Shown: positions 16,335-25,562, counted from the stretch's first letter. The stretch is DNA of 64,000 nucleotides from Xanthobacter flavus (GCF_017875275.1 NZ_JAGGML010000001.1:3059001-3123000); one strand, 5' to 3'. Program-made: numbers and translations. The notes: generated by a model from the sequence alone, not told the origin.

Positions 16335-17441
16335 ATGCTTCGCCAAACGCTAGCTGCAGTCGTCGTGGCCACGCTCGGCCTTACCGGCGTGGCGACGGCT
16401 CAGGACAAGGTCCTGAACGTCTTCAACTGGTCGGACTATATCGATCCGACCGTGCTGGAAGATTTCACCAAGGAAACCGGCATCAAGGTCCGCTACGACG
16501 TCTTCGACAGCAACGAGGTGCTGGAGACGAAGCTGCTCGCGGGCAAGACCGGCTACGACGTGGTGGTGCCGTCGGGCTCCTTCCTGCAGCGGCAGATCAA
16601 GGCGGGCGTGTTCATCCCCCTCGACAAGGCCAAGCTCCCCAACCTGCAATATGCCTGGCCCGAGGTGTCGCAGCGCCTCGCCGTGTACGACCCCGGCAAC
16701 GCCCATGCGGTCAACTACATGTGGGGCACCACCGGCATCGGCTACAACGTGGACAAGGTGAAGGAGCGCCTTGGCGACATCCCGCTCAACACCTGGGACA
16801 TCATTTTCAAGCCGGAAATCCTCTCCAAGCTGAAGGATTGCGGCGTCTACGTGCTGGACGGTCCGGAAGAGGTCATCCCCACCGCGATGAAGTATCTGGG
16901 GCTTGATCCCAATTCCAAGAATCCGGACGACATCGCCAAGGCCGGCGAGCTGCTGATGACCATCCGGCCCTTCATCAAGAAGTTCGACAGCTCGGGCTAC
17001 ATCAACGCCCTCGCCCGTGGCGACATCTGTATCGCCCTCGGCTGGTCGGGCGACGTCTACCAGGCCAAGGCGCGCGCCCAGGAAGCGGCCAAGAAGACGA
17101 AGAAGAAGCCGGTGAACGTGGACTACGTGCTGCCCAAGGAAGGCGCGCTCATGTGGTTCGACAATTTCGCCATCCCGAAGGATGCCAAGAACATCGATAA
17201 CGCCCTCGCTTTCATCAATTACATGATGAAGCCCGAAGTGGCGGCCAAGAACACCAACTTCATCTCCTACGCGAACGGCAACCTCGCCTCGCAGAAGTTC
17301 ATCGACAAGGAGATCATGGACAACCCGTCCATCTATCCGACGAAGGAGGTCTTCGACCGCCTCTTCATCGTCACCACCAACGAGCCGCCGGTGCAGCGGG
17401 TCATCACCAAGACCTGGAACACCTTCAAGCGCGGGAAGTAG
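16335..17441 (+). CDS. potF: Periplasmic polyamine (putrescine)-binding protein, PotF type
   Basis: The 368-residue product has a signal peptide (MLRQTLAAVVVATLGLTGVA, cleavage at ATAQD) and the PotD/PotF fold. Features are LNVFNWSDYIDPTVLEDFTK, YDVVVPSGSFLQRQI, MWGTTGIGYNVDKV, and ALGWSGDVYQA with aromatic ligands, then EGALMWFDNFAIP. It captures putrescine or a related polyamine. It lies downstream of the PuuA-like gene with a 107-bp gap and is followed by a terminator. The potG, potH and potI genes that usually follow are absent. Confidence 0.93.
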   Translation: MLRQTLAAVVVATLGLTGVATAQDKVLNVFNWSDYIDPTVLEDFTKETGIKVRYDVFDSNEVLETKLLAGKTGYDVVVPSGSFLQRQIKAGVFIPLDKAKLPNLQYAWPEVSQRLAVYDPGNAHAVNYMWGTTGIGYNVDKVKERLGDIPLNTWDIIFKPEILSKLKDCGVYVLDGPEEVIPTAMKYLGLDPNSKNPDDIAKAGELLMTIRPFIKKFDSSGYINALARGDICIALGWSGDVYQAKARAQEAAKKTKKKPVNVDYVLPKEGALMWFDNFAIPKDAKNIDNALAFINYMMKPEVAAKNTNFISYANGNLASQKFIDKEIMDNPSIYPTKEVFDRLFIVTTNEPPVQRVITKTWNTFKRGK

Positions 17442-17540
17442 GACCCGTAAGTTGTATCCGGTGAGGATCGCTGCCTGCGCTGGTTGCTGAGAGAAGCATT
17501 CTCCAGCGTCACCATAGCAGGGGTAGCAACGAGCTTGGCG

Positions 17541-17570
17541 CGGCGGGCCGGACGGCCCGCCGTTCTTATT
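17541..17570 (+). terminator. Intrinsic terminator after the polyamine-binding protein
   Basis: CGGCGGGCC-GGAC-GGCCCGCCG is a perfect 9-bp stem followed by TTCTTATT. It ends the PuuA-PotF transcription unit 100 bases after the potF stop. Confidence 0.75.
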
Positions 17571-17605
17571 GCGGACTTCTTCTTTAACCGCTAGGCGGCT
17601 GTGCG

Positions 17606-18164
17606 ATGGAGCGCGAGATTCGGTTCAGGTTCGCTGGCCACCTGCTGCCCGGCGAGCGCATCCTCTGGGCTGCTCGGCCAGGTGAGCGATTTAATTTCAG
17701 CGGCCGGGATGTATATGATATTTTAGCTTATTCATTTTCTGCAGTTATTTTATTTTATTTTGTGGGCTTAGACCCCAGAGATCGGCCGATGTTAATTTTC
17801 ATCTATATCGTTCGGACTGTGGGTCTCTTTGTTCGGGGGGAGATTGTTATATGAAGCTTGGCTCACAGGGAGAACATTTTATGCGGTAACAGATCGCCGC
17901 ATTCTATTCTTGTGTATAGGTGTTGGTGACCGGCCACGCCTCACTGCGATTGATCGATCTCAGATCACTTCTGTCGACCAATCGGGCTCGGATCCGCGGG
18001 GCACTATCTGTTTCAGCGCTGGCGCGCAGAGAAAGAAGACTATCGTCGACAAAATTTTGAACGTGGCTCCAAATGAGAGGCTCCAATTCCTCAAGATTTC
18101 GGAGCCGAACCACGTGTTCCGGCTTCTCCAAGGGCCGGCAGTTGGCTCTCCGCCGCCGCCCTGA
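17606..18164 (+). pseudogene. Bacterial PH-like domain protein, broken by a frameshift
   Basis: Two partly overlapping reading frames encode the halves of one protein. The first (from ATG 17606) gives an N-terminal piece with LLPGERILWAARPGERF and two hydrophobic segments. The second frame (to 18164) supplies YAVTDRRILFL, a hallmark of bacterial PH-like (bPH2/YdbT-like) domains. The frames join if one G is removed from the G6 run at 17835-17840; the restored protein would have 185 residues and read RGRLLYEAWLTGRTFYAVTD across the join. The region is strikingly AT-rich compared with its neighbours, which suggests recent transfer. The extra G could also be an assembly error in a homopolymer. 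Confidence 0.7.
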
Positions 18165-18170
18165 GCCCTC

Positions 18171-19325
18171 TCAGCCCTTGAGCCCCCGCTTCACCGCGTC
18201 GACGATGCGGTCCTGCGTCGCCTCGTCCAGATAGGCGTGCATGGGCAGGGAGATGACCTCTTCCGCCAGCGCCTCGCACACCGGCAGGATGGCGCCGGCG
18301 GAGGGATAGTGGCGATAGGCCGGCTGCAGGTGCATGGGCAGACGGTAGTAGACGGCGGTGGGCACGCCCTCGGCCTTCAGCTTCTCGGCGAGGCCGTCGC
18401 GCACGCCGGGGGCGAGCTTGATGGTGTACTGCGCCCACACCGACGTCGCCCGCGGATCGACCACCGGAACGCCGGCCACATCCTTGAGCAGTTCATTGTA
18501 GCGCCGCGCCACCTTCTCGCGGGCGGCGATCTCCTCCTCGAAGATGGCGAGCTTTTCGAGCAGGACGGCGGCCTGGACCGTATCGAGGCGGGCGGTCATG
18601 CCGATGCGCACGTTCTGGTACTTGTCCACGCCCTGGCCGTGCTCGCGCAGGCTCTTGAGGATGGTCACCAGATCCGGGTCATCGGTGAGGATGGCGCCGC
18701 CGTCCCCGTAAGCCCCGAGCGGCTTGGCGGGGAAGAAGGAGGTGGCGGTGGCGTCGCCGATGGAGCCGGTGCGCCGGTTGTTCCAGGTGCCGCCGAAGCC
18801 CTGCGCGGTGTCGCACAGAACCTTGAGGCCATACGTCTCGGCGATCGGCAGGATCGCGTCATAGTCCGCCGGCTGGCCGAACAGGTCCACCGGGATCACC
18901 ACGCGCGGCTCCAGCCCCTGCTCGATGGCGACCTGGATGGCCTGCTCCAGGCTCTCCGGGTCCATGTTGAAGGTGTCTTCCTTCACGTCCACGAACACCG
19001 GCGTGGCGCCCACCCACGGCACCACCTCGGCAGTGGCGCAGAAGGTGAAGGCCGGGCAGAACACGGCGTCACCCGCCTTCACACCCCAGGCCATGAGCAG
19101 CAGGGCCAGCGCATCCGTCCCGCTGGAGCAGGAGACAGCGTATTTCGCGCCAGCGAAGGCGGCGAGCTTCTGCTCGAACTCGGTGACTTCCGGGCCGTTG
19201 ATGAAGCGGCAGGAGGCGAGCACCGCCTGCACCGCGTCGTCCACGCGGCGGCCAATGCGGGCGCGCTGGGCGGCGAGGTCGATGAAGGCGATGGGGGCGC
19301 TGGCGCCCGACGCGGGAGAGGTCAT
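18171..19325 (-). CDS. DegT/DnrJ/EryC1/StrS aminotransferase (nucleotide-sugar type)
   Basis: This PLP enzyme of 384 residues transfers an amino group to a keto sugar nucleotide. PLP-binding features are CSSGTDALAL, CDTAQGFGG with Asp172, and the Schiff-base Lys201 in TSFFPAKPLGAYGDGG. The C-terminal part ends with the typical YYRLPMHLQPAY and LPMHAYLDE. It resembles WbpE, which acts on UDP-GlcNAc-derived 3-keto uronic acid. The next gene upstream on the same strand is a Gfo/Idh/MocA dehydrogenase (WbpB-like), and together they could form a 3-amino sugar for lipopolysaccharide or capsule. Assignment to that exact sugar is inferred. Confidence 0.87.
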   Translation of the reverse strand: MTSPASGASAPIAFIDLAAQRARIGRRVDDAVQAVLASCRFINGPEVTEFEQKLAAFAGAKYAVSCSSGTDALALLLMAWGVKAGDAVFCPAFTFCATAEVVPWVGATPVFVDVKEDTFNMDPESLEQAIQVAIEQGLEPRVVIPVDLFGQPADYDAILPIAETYGLKVLCDTAQGFGGTWNNRRTGSIGDATATSFFPAKPLGAYGDGGAILTDDPDLVTILKSLREHGQGVDKYQNVRIGMTARLDTVQAAVLLEKLAIFEEEIAAREKVARRYNELLKDVAGVPVVDPRATSVWAQYTIKLAPGVRDGLAEKLKAEGVPTAVYYRLPMHLQPAYRHYPSAGAILPVCEALAEEVISLPMHAYLDEATQDRIVDAVKRGLKG

Positions 19326-19423
19326 CTCTGGTCCGTTTCAGAAGGCCCGGTCGCCGGGCGTTTCGCAGGCGCGCGCCCGCCCGCCGGCCTGGGGCCGGCG
19401 CGGCCGCACGTTCAAGGGCAGGC

Positions 19424-20431
19424 TCAGCCCACCGCGCGTCGCTTGGTGGCGGAGCCCCGCGCTGAGGCGGCGGCACCGGGCAGGCACGACATGGCGATCT
19501 CGAGGCTCGCCACGCCCTCCTCGCCTGTCACTTCCGGCGGCCGGCCGGTGCGCACGGCGGAAAGGAAGTTCTCAAGCTCGGCGCGCAGTGGCTCGGCATA
19601 GGCCACCGGCAGGTGCCGGGTGGAGTAGGAGCCGTCGGGGCGATAGTCGAAATGCTCGGTCACCTGGCGGGTGAGCAGGTCGCCGATCACGTATTTCTTG
19701 GAGGTGGCGACGTGCACCGTGCGCGCCTTGAAGGGCGTCAGCCAGTTGGTGTTGATGTGCGCCAGCGCGCCGGTGGCGGTGCGGAACTGGAGCAGGGCGA
19801 TGTCCTCGCGCTCGGCAATGGCGGCGCGGGTCTGCGGCTGCACTTCCAGGATGTCCGAGCCGGTGAACCAGCGAATCAGGTCGATGTCGTGCACCGCGAG
19901 GTCGATCACCACGCCCACATTGGACATGCGGGGCGGGAACGGGCCGACGCGGGTGATGGCGATGGACAGAAGGTTCTCGTCCCGGATGGCATCCTTGATG
20001 GCACGCACGGCCGGGTTGAACCGCTCCACATGACCGATCATGAGGGTGACGCCCTTGTCGCGGGCGGCGGCCACGATCTCGCGGCCTTCCTCGGTGGTGG
20101 AGGCGACAGGCTTTTCCACCAGCACCGAGCAGCCGGCGGCGATCACGTCGAGGGCGATGGGATGATGCAGGTGGGTGGGGGCCGCCACCACAACCGCGTC
20201 GAGGCCGAGGGCGAGGAGGTCGCGATGGTCGCCCACCGCCTGGCAGCCGAGAAAATTGGCGACCCGCTGGGCCTGAGCCTGGTCGGGATCCGCCACGGCA
20301 ACCAGTTCCGCGCCGGGAAGCTCGGCCAGAACGCGGGCGTGATTCGATCCCATGATGCCGATGCCGGTGACGCCGATGCGTACCGGACGGTTCGAGGCGC
20401 GCTCCTGAGCGGGCGCTGCCGGATGAGCCAT
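19424..20431 (-). CDS. Gfo/Idh/MocA-family oxidoreductase (sugar-nucleotide dehydrogenase-like)
   Basis: The 335-residue enzyme has an N-terminal NAD-binding Rossmann fold (RIGVTGIGIMGSNHARVLAE), the family EKP motif in VLVEKPVA, and the HVERFNPAVRA and DLAVHDIDLIRW segments with the catalytic His region. It probably oxidises C3 of a UDP-linked sugar (WbpB-like), feeding the aminotransferase downstream, 98 bp away. The ATG at 20431 has AGAGGG eight bases upstream, favouring it over in-frame ATGs at 20458 and 20506. Confidence 0.85.
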   Translation of the reverse strand: MAHPAAPAQERASNRPVRIGVTGIGIMGSNHARVLAELPGAELVAVADPDQAQAQRVANFLGCQAVGDHRDLLALGLDAVVVAAPTHLHHPIALDVIAAGCSVLVEKPVASTTEEGREIVAAARDKGVTLMIGHVERFNPAVRAIKDAIRDENLLSIAITRVGPFPPRMSNVGVVIDLAVHDIDLIRWFTGSDILEVQPQTRAAIAEREDIALLQFRTATGALAHINTNWLTPFKARTVHVATSKKYVIGDLLTRQVTEHFDYRPDGSYSTRHLPVAYAEPLRAELENFLSAVRTGRPPEVTGEEGVASLEIAMSCLPGAAASARGSATKRRAVG

Positions 20432-20655
20432 TTCAGCCCTCTTCTGCCGTTCAACCATTGCGCGCTCTAGCACGATCGTAGTTAAGAAGGCGAGGAGGCG
20501 GGTCAAATCCGGCCTCCGGCACCGTTCAAGAATTGCATCCCCGTGTTACCGGTCCGCCCCGGCAAGGGCGGAGCGCCGCCTCTTGCGACGGGCGCTCTGC
20601 CGCATCGGAAGCCGAAGCCGCAACGCAGGGGCGCTTCAAGGCGTCACCCCCAAAC

Positions 20656-20684
20656 AAAAAGGCCCCCGGGCGATGCCGGGGGCC
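20656..20684 (-). terminator. Intrinsic terminator after the outer-membrane barrel gene
   Basis: On the minus strand GGCCCCCGGC, a short loop and GCCCGGGGGCC are followed by TTTTTGTTT. It is a strong terminator 25 bases beyond the stop at 20709. Confidence 0.88.
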
Positions 20685-20708
20685 AGTTTGCAAGGGGGGT
20701 GCTTCGGA

Positions 20709-21404
20709 TCAGAACTTGTAGTTCACACCGACGCGGGCGGTCTGGATGTTGCTGCCGACGGACAGCTGATCGCCGTTGGAGTAGTTGGTCTTGCTGTTGT
20801 CGAAGCCGAGGTACAGGTACTCGGCCTTGACCGTCCAGTTGTTGGTGATGGCGTACTCGAGGCCAGCACCGGCGGTCCAGCCCCACTTCAGGTTGCTGTC
20901 GGAGAAGCCGAAGGGGTCGGTGTACTTGGTGTTGGCATAGGCCACGCCGCCGGTGATGTACGGGAGGAAGCGGTCCATCGCATAGCCGAGGCGGGCGCGG
21001 ATGGTGCCGAAGTAGTCGACCTTCTGGTCGATCACGCCACCGCCGAGCGGGCCGCCGAGGAGCACGCCGCTGGTGTTGATGTCGGCCCAGTTGAAGTCCG
21101 TCTCGACGCCGAGCACGACGTTGTTAACGAACTGGTAGTTGTAGCCCATCTGCAGACCGCCGGTGAAACCGTTGGAGGTGCCGGGGTTGTAGCTGTAGGT
21201 GGGGGAGGCGAAGGGGGTGTAGTCGTAGGTGTTGTCAGCCCAGCCCCAGCCGACGTTGCCGCCGATATAGAAGCCGGTCCAGGAGAAGACCTGCACGGGG
21301 ATCGGGGCGGCCTTCACCGGATAGCGGGTGGCCAGGTCGGCCGCGGAGGCGGTGCCGGCGAGGAGAACCAGGGCGGTGGCGCCCAGAAGTGCACGCTTCA
21401 ACAT
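20709..21404 (-). CDS. Outer-membrane beta-barrel protein, Omp25/Omp31 type
   Basis: The 231-residue product has a signal peptide (MLKRALLGATALVLLAGTAS, cleavage at ASAAD) followed by alternating strands ending in the C-terminal VGVNYKF, with terminal Phe as required for barrel insertion. FSWTGFYIGGNVGWGW, GGLQMGYNYQF and LGVETDFNWADI are characteristic of the Omp25/Omp31 group of Rhizobiales, eight-stranded surface proteins. A short leader and strong terminator suggest an abundant single-gene message. The next gene upstream is a paralog. Confidence 0.92.
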   Translation of the reverse strand: MLKRALLGATALVLLAGTASAADLATRYPVKAAPIPVQVFSWTGFYIGGNVGWGWADNTYDYTPFASPTYSYNPGTSNGFTGGLQMGYNYQFVNNVVLGVETDFNWADINTSGVLLGGPLGGGVIDQKVDYFGTIRARLGYAMDRFLPYITGGVAYANTKYTDPFGFSDSNLKWGWTAGAGLEYAITNNWTVKAEYLYLGFDNSKTNYSNGDQLSVGSNIQTARVGVNYKF

Positions 21405-21651
21405 GAGTATCTACCTTTGTGGTTTCGCCGGCCCCCTCCCGGAGGAGGTCGCCGTCGGGTGGTTCTTTCTTACAGCCCCCGCTGGGTGCCGTCTGTAGCG
21501 TTCGGGCCACACCGGGAAAATCAAACCGGGCAGAGATGTGGCCTTTTCCTAACTTTTCTTAATCTCCGCGACACAATGGCGCGTAAACGCGGCAGATTTG
21601 GGATGGTTCCCATGTTTTGCCGCATTTCTTTTCCTTACGTTACGTTCCCTG

Positions 21652-22257
21652 CTAGAAACGATAATTCACACCAGCCCGAAGAATATTGGCGTCAAAGCCA
21701 GTAGTAACGGGACCGACTGCAGTGGGAAACGTAGCGCTGCCCAAGTCTACATAAAGATATTCGAGCTTCGCGGACCAATTCCGGTCAAATCCTACCTCCG
21801 CTCCGAGGCCTAAAGTCCATCCGGTCTGGGTGGAGGAGGAGGTCAGGCTGAAGAAATCCGCGCTGCCCTGGCCATAGGCGAAGCCACCGGTGCCGTAGAC
21901 CAGCACGCGGTCGAACGAATAGCCGAGGCGGGCCCGGACAGTGCCGAGATTGTTCAGGCTGTAGGCGCCGGCCGACATGCCGGCGAAGTCGAAATCGGTC
22001 TCGACGCCCAGCACGAAGGGGCTGCCGAACTGGAAATTGTAGCCGGCCTGAAAGCCGCCCAGGAAGCCGCCGGGGCTGCTGAAGGAGGAAGAGCCCCAGC
22101 CGTAGCCGGCATTGGCGCCAAGATAGAAGCCGGTCCACGTGAAGGCGGCGACGGGCTGCGCATAGGGCGCCGGATAGCCGAGGTCGGCCGCCCCGGCTGG
22201 TGAGGCGAGAGCGAGGCCCGCCACTGCAGCGGCGGAAGCAAGCAGACGGATACGCAT
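21652..22257 (-). CDS. Outer-membrane beta-barrel protein, Omp25/Omp31 type, paralog
   Basis: The 201-residue product has a signal peptide (MRIRLLASAAAVAGLALASP, cleavage at AGAAD), FTWTGFYLGANAGYGWG, GGFQAGYNFQFG, LGVETDFDFAGM, and the terminal AGVNYRF. It shares the barrel pattern of the neighbouring gene but with shorter loops. The start at 22257 is preceded by GGAGGG at seven bases; the in-frame ATG at 22263 abuts the same site and is less likely. The 247-bp gap between the two barrel genes shows no gene and probably holds the promoter of the downstream one. Confidence 0.9.
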   Translation of the reverse strand: MRIRLLASAAAVAGLALASPAGAADLGYPAPYAQPVAAFTWTGFYLGANAGYGWGSSSFSSPGGFLGGFQAGYNFQFGSPFVLGVETDFDFAGMSAGAYSLNNLGTVRARLGYSFDRVLVYGTGGFAYGQGSADFFSLTSSSTQTGWTLGLGAEVGFDRNWSAKLEYLYVDLGSATFPTAVGPVTTGFDANILRAGVNYRF

Positions 22258-22534
22258 GATCATCCCTCCGAGGGTCCGGCCGGTCGCGCCCGGCGTTTCG
22301 CGCACCCTCGCAGGGGAAACTTGCCCCTTTCTCTGCGGTTGCTCTCCTTCGCGCACATGGTTGATGCCGGGGTAACCATCTATGACATTGCGCTGAATGT
22401 GGATTTTTGGCCTTGTGCGGAGCTGTCGCGCGTCCCGGCCCGCGTTCGAATTTTCCTATGGTTGACGGCGAATGAAGAGAGGCGGCGAGGCCGTGCCGTT
22501 CCCTCCGGGCGCCCGGCGCATTACATACCCTTCC

Positions 22535-24820
22535 ATGATCCGCCGCCGACCCTCCGACCCGCCCGAGATTGCCCTTGCCCGTCCCGATGGCGATGCGCCA
22601 GGCGAAGCCTTGCCGCCCGGAGCAGGGGAGGGGACGTCCGAAGAGACGGAAGAGGCCGTCCTTCTTGAGATCGACGCGGCGGAAGAGGCCGTCCCCGGCG
22701 AGGAGAGCCTTGCCACGGGGCGCGCCGCCATCGTCCGCGCGGTGAAGCACGCGCCCGGCGGCCCGGGCGTCTACCGCATGATCGCGGCGGACGGCACCGT
22801 GCTCTATGTGGGCAAGGCCAAGAGCATCAGGAAGCGCGTGCTCAGCTACACGCGCCCGGTGGGCCACACCAACCGCATCGCCCGCATGATCGCCGCGACG
22901 GCGCAAATGGAGTTCGTCTCCACCCGCACCGAACCCGAGGCGCTGCTGCTGGAGGCCAACCTCATCAAGCAGTTGAAGCCGCGCTTCAACGTGCTGCTGC
23001 GGGACGACAAATCCTTCCCCTACATCCTCATCACGGCCGATCACGTCTCGCCGCAGATCGCCAAGCATCGCGGCGCGCGCAACCGGCCCGGCGACTATTA
23101 CGGGCCGTTCGCCAGCGTCTGGGCGGTGGACCGCACCATCAACGCGCTGGAACGCGCCTTCCTGCTGCGCTCCTGCTCCGACAGCTATTACGAGAACCGC
23201 ACGCGCCCCTGCCTTCTCTTCCAGATCAAGCGGTGCTCCGGTCCCTGCACCGGCGAGGTGAGCCACCAGGACTATGCCGAGCTGGTGCGCGAGGCCCGCG
23301 CCTTCCTCTCCGGCCGCTCCCGCGCCATCAAGGAAGAGCTGGCGAAGGAGATGGAGCAGGCCGCCGAGGAACTGGAGTTCGAGCGCGCGGCCCGGTTGCG
23401 CGACCGTCTCGCCGCGCTCTCGGCCGTGCAGGGCTCGCAGGGCATCAATCCGCGCGGGGTGGAGGAGGCCGACGTGTTCGCCTGCCACCAGCAGGGCGGC
23501 GCCACCTGCGTGGAGGTGTTCTTTTTCCGCACCGGCCAGAACTGGGGCAACCGCGCCTATTATCCCCGCGCCGACCGCTCCCTGAGCGAGGCCGAGGTGC
23601 TGGGCGCCTTCCTCGCCCAATTCTACGAGGACAAGCCGTGTCCGCGCCTTCTCCTGCTGTCGCACAAGGTGGAGGAGCAGGAGCTTCTGGCCGAGGCCTT
23701 GTCCGAGAAGGCCGGCTACCGGGTCGAGATCGCCGTCCCCCAGCGCGGGGAAAAGCGCGATCTGGTGGACCATGCGATGCAGAATGCCCGCGAGGCGCTG
23801 GCCCGCACGCTGGCGGAGAGCGCCACGCAGGCGAAGCTGCTGGAGGGCGTCGCCGCCACCTTCGGCCTCAAGGCGCCGCCGCAGCGCATCGAGGTCTACG
23901 ACAATTCCCACATCATGGGCACCAATGCGGTGGGCGGCATGATCGTGGCCGGGCCGGAAGGGTTCCGGAAGGCGCAATACCGCAAGTTCAACATCAAGTC
24001 GGCCGATCTCGTGCCGGGCGACGATTTCGGCATGATGCGCGAGGTGCTGACCCGCCGCTTCGCCCGCCTGCTGAAGGAGGCGCCGCGGGAGGGTATGGCT
24101 GCGGCCACCGAAGCCGCATCCCCCTCACCCCCGCCCTCTCCCGCGAGGGGAGAGGGCGTTCCGGGTGTGACGGGCGGGAACACCGAAGACCATACGGCAA
24201 CGATTGAGGCCACCGCAGTGGTCGAAGAGCCGCTCGAGCCCCCTCTCCCCTTGCGGGAGAGGGTCGGGGTGAGGGGTGAAGACCCAGCCGTTGCCGAGGT
24301 GCCCGTCGAGCCTGAGGGCGAAGACGAGCCCGACGCCCTGCCCGACGCCACCGGCGCCTCGCCCTGGCCGGACCTCGTGCTGATCGACGGCGGCCTGGGC
24401 CAGCTCAATGCGGCGCGGAAGGTTCTGGAGGAACTGGGCATCACCGACGTGCCATTGGTGGGCATCGCCAAGGGGCTCGACCGCGAGGCGGGGCGCGAGC
24501 AGTTCTTCCTGCCCGGGCGCACGCCGTTCCGCATGGAGCCGCGCGATCCGGTGCTTTATTATATCCAGCGGCTGCGCGACGAGGCCCACCGCTTCGCCAT
24601 CGGCTCCCACCGGGCGCGGCGCAAGAAGGACATCACGGAAGCCGGGCTTCAGGCCATTCCGGGGGTGGGTCCGACCCGCAAGCGCGCGCTGCTGCGCCAC
24701 TTCGGCACACTCAAGGCCATCGAGCGCGCCTCGCTCGCCGATCTGGAACAGGTGGCGGGCATCAATGCCGGTACGGCCAAGGCGGTGTACGATTATTTCC
24801 ACGAGCGACCTTCATCATGA
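22535..24820 (+). CDS. uvrC: Excinuclease ABC subunit C, with an unusual interdomain insert
   Basis: UvrC makes the two incisions of nucleotide-excision repair with UvrA and UvrB. The 761-residue product has the GIY-YIG nuclease domain ([20 protein letters not shown]), a Cys-bearing stretch ([15 protein letters not shown]), the UvrB-binding UVR motif ([15 protein letters not shown]), the RNase-H-like endonuclease domain ([23 protein letters not shown]), and C-terminal tandem HhH motifs ([15 protein letters not shown]). It is about 150 residues longer than E. coli UvrC. Besides a 65-residue N-terminal extension, roughly 95 residues (about 515-610) separate the [11 protein letters not shown] region from [10 protein letters not shown]. 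Much of that insert is translated palindromic repeat DNA. Confidence 0.95.
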   Translation: MIRRRPSDPPEIALARPDGDAPGEALPPGAGEGTSEETEEAVLLEIDAAEEAVPGEESLATGRAAIVRAVKHAPGGPGVYRMIAADGTVLYVGKAKSIRKRVLSYTRPVGHTNRIARMIAATAQMEFVSTRTEPEALLLEANLIKQLKPRFNVLLRDDKSFPYILITADHVSPQIAKHRGARNRPGDYYGPFASVWAVDRTINALERAFLLRSCSDSYYENRTRPCLLFQIKRCSGPCTGEVSHQDYAELVREARAFLSGRSRAIKEELAKEMEQAAEELEFERAARLRDRLAALSAVQGSQGINPRGVEEADVFACHQQGGATCVEVFFFRTGQNWGNRAYYPRADRSLSEAEVLGAFLAQFYEDKPCPRLLLLSHKVEEQELLAEALSEKAGYRVEIAVPQRGEKRDLVDHAMQNAREALARTLAESATQAKLLEGVAATFGLKAPPQRIEVYDNSHIMGTNAVGGMIVAGPEGFRKAQYRKFNIKSADLVPGDDFGMMREVLTRRFARLLKEAPREGMAAATEAASPSPPPSPARGEGVPGVTGGNTEDHTATIEATAVVEEPLEPPLPLRERVGVRGEDPAVAEVPVEPEGEDEPDALPDATGASPWPDLVLIDGGLGQLNAARKVLEELGITDVPLVGIAKGLDREAGREQFFLPGRTPFRMEPRDPVLYYIQRLRDEAHRFAIGSHRARRKKDITEAGLQAIPGVGPTRKRALLRHFGTLKAIERASLADLEQVAGINAGTAKAVYDYFHERPSS
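24121..24158 (+). repeat. GC-rich palindromic repeat inside uvrC, copy 1
   Basis: The 38-bp element begins CCCCTCACCC, contains the hairpin CCCTCTCCCGCGAGGGGAGA (partial) and ends GAGAGGGCG. It is read in frame as [11 protein letters not shown]. The same sequence type is common between genes in many proteobacteria, where it forms stem-loops. Confidence 0.75.
24240..24276 (-). repeat. GC-rich palindromic repeat inside uvrC, inverted copy 2
   Basis: This is an inverted copy of the element at 24121, starting CCCCTCTCCCC and ending GGTCGGGGTGAGGGG; the reverse complement nearly matches copy 1. It is read in frame as [14 protein letters not shown]. The two copies face each other across 81 bases that are also open in the uvrC frame. 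Confidence 0.75.
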
Positions 24821-24920
24821 AATCCCATCGAGGCTTTCGCCGGCCGCCCGCCCGGCCTAAATAGGGACGATGGCCGGCGCGATGCGCTCCATCGCCGTCG
24901 TGCTTTCTCAAGTGGTGCTC

Positions 24921-25562
24921 ATGTCCGACGCAGCGACACGATCCGATGCCCCGCCCGCGACCCAGCGGCGTTCACGCGGGCATGCCCTGTCGCTGCCGAA
25001 CATCCTCACCTATTCGCGCTGCGTGGCGGTGCCGCTGGTGGCCGCCAGCTTGTTCTGGTCGGATATCCTCGCCGGCGGGGTGTGGCTGCGCTGGGTCGCG
25101 TTGTTCATCTATGTGGCGGCAGCCATCACCGATTTCTTCGACGGCTATCTGGCGCGCGCCTGGTCGCAGCAATCCGCCATCGGGCGGATGCTCGATCCCA
25201 TCGCCGACAAGCTGCTCGTCTCCACCTGCCTGTTGATGCTGGCGTCCGACGGCACCATCCGGGGCTGGTCGCTCTGGGCGGCCATCGTGATCCTGTGCCG
25301 GGAGATCCTGGTCTCCGGCCTGCGTGAGTTCCTGGCCGAGCTTCGGGTGTCCGTCCCGGTCTCGCGCCTCGCCAAGTGGAAGACGACGCTCCAGCTCGTC
25401 GCGGTGGGCGTCCTCATCACCGGCACGGCGGGCGAGGCGGTGCTGCCAGGGGTGACGCTGGTGGGTCTGACACTCCTGTGGATCTCGGCCGTGCTCACGC
25501 TCTACACCGGCTACGATTATTTCCGCGCCGGCGCCCGCCATCTGGTGGAGGACGAGCGGTGA
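24921..25562 (+). CDS. pgsA: CDP-diacylglycerol-glycerol-3-phosphate 3-phosphatidyltransferase
   Basis: PgsA makes phosphatidylglycerophosphate, the committed step to phosphatidylglycerol and cardiolipin, in the inner membrane. The 213-residue product shows the complete CDP-alcohol phosphotransferase signature DGYLAR-(8)-GRMLDPIADK, with the metal-binding Asp residues, plus SLPNILTYSRCVAVP at the N-terminus and several membrane helices. The ATG at 24921 is chosen; earlier in-frame ATGs add a non-conserved stretch. Its stop overlaps the GTG of moaD (GTGA). Confidence 0.93.
   Translation: MSDAATRSDAPPATQRRSRGHALSLPNILTYSRCVAVPLVAASLFWSDILAGGVWLRWVALFIYVAAAITDFFDGYLARAWSQQSAIGRMLDPIADKLLVSTCLLMLASDGTIRGWSLWAAIVILCREILVSGLREFLAELRVSVPVSRLAKWKTTLQLVAVGVLITGTAGEAVLPGVTLVGLTLLWISAVLTLYTGYDYFRAGARHLVEDER

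Noticed and set aside
17829..17845. Programmed minus-one frameshift at the GGGGGGA run
   Set aside because: The slippery heptamer looks suggestive, but joining the two halves needs a plus-one shift relative to the first frame, so a standard minus-one event cannot make the full protein.
21785..23977. A 730-codon open frame opposite uvrC and an outer-membrane gene
   Set aside because: It runs across two genes on different strands and the gap between them, and shows no protein-like features.
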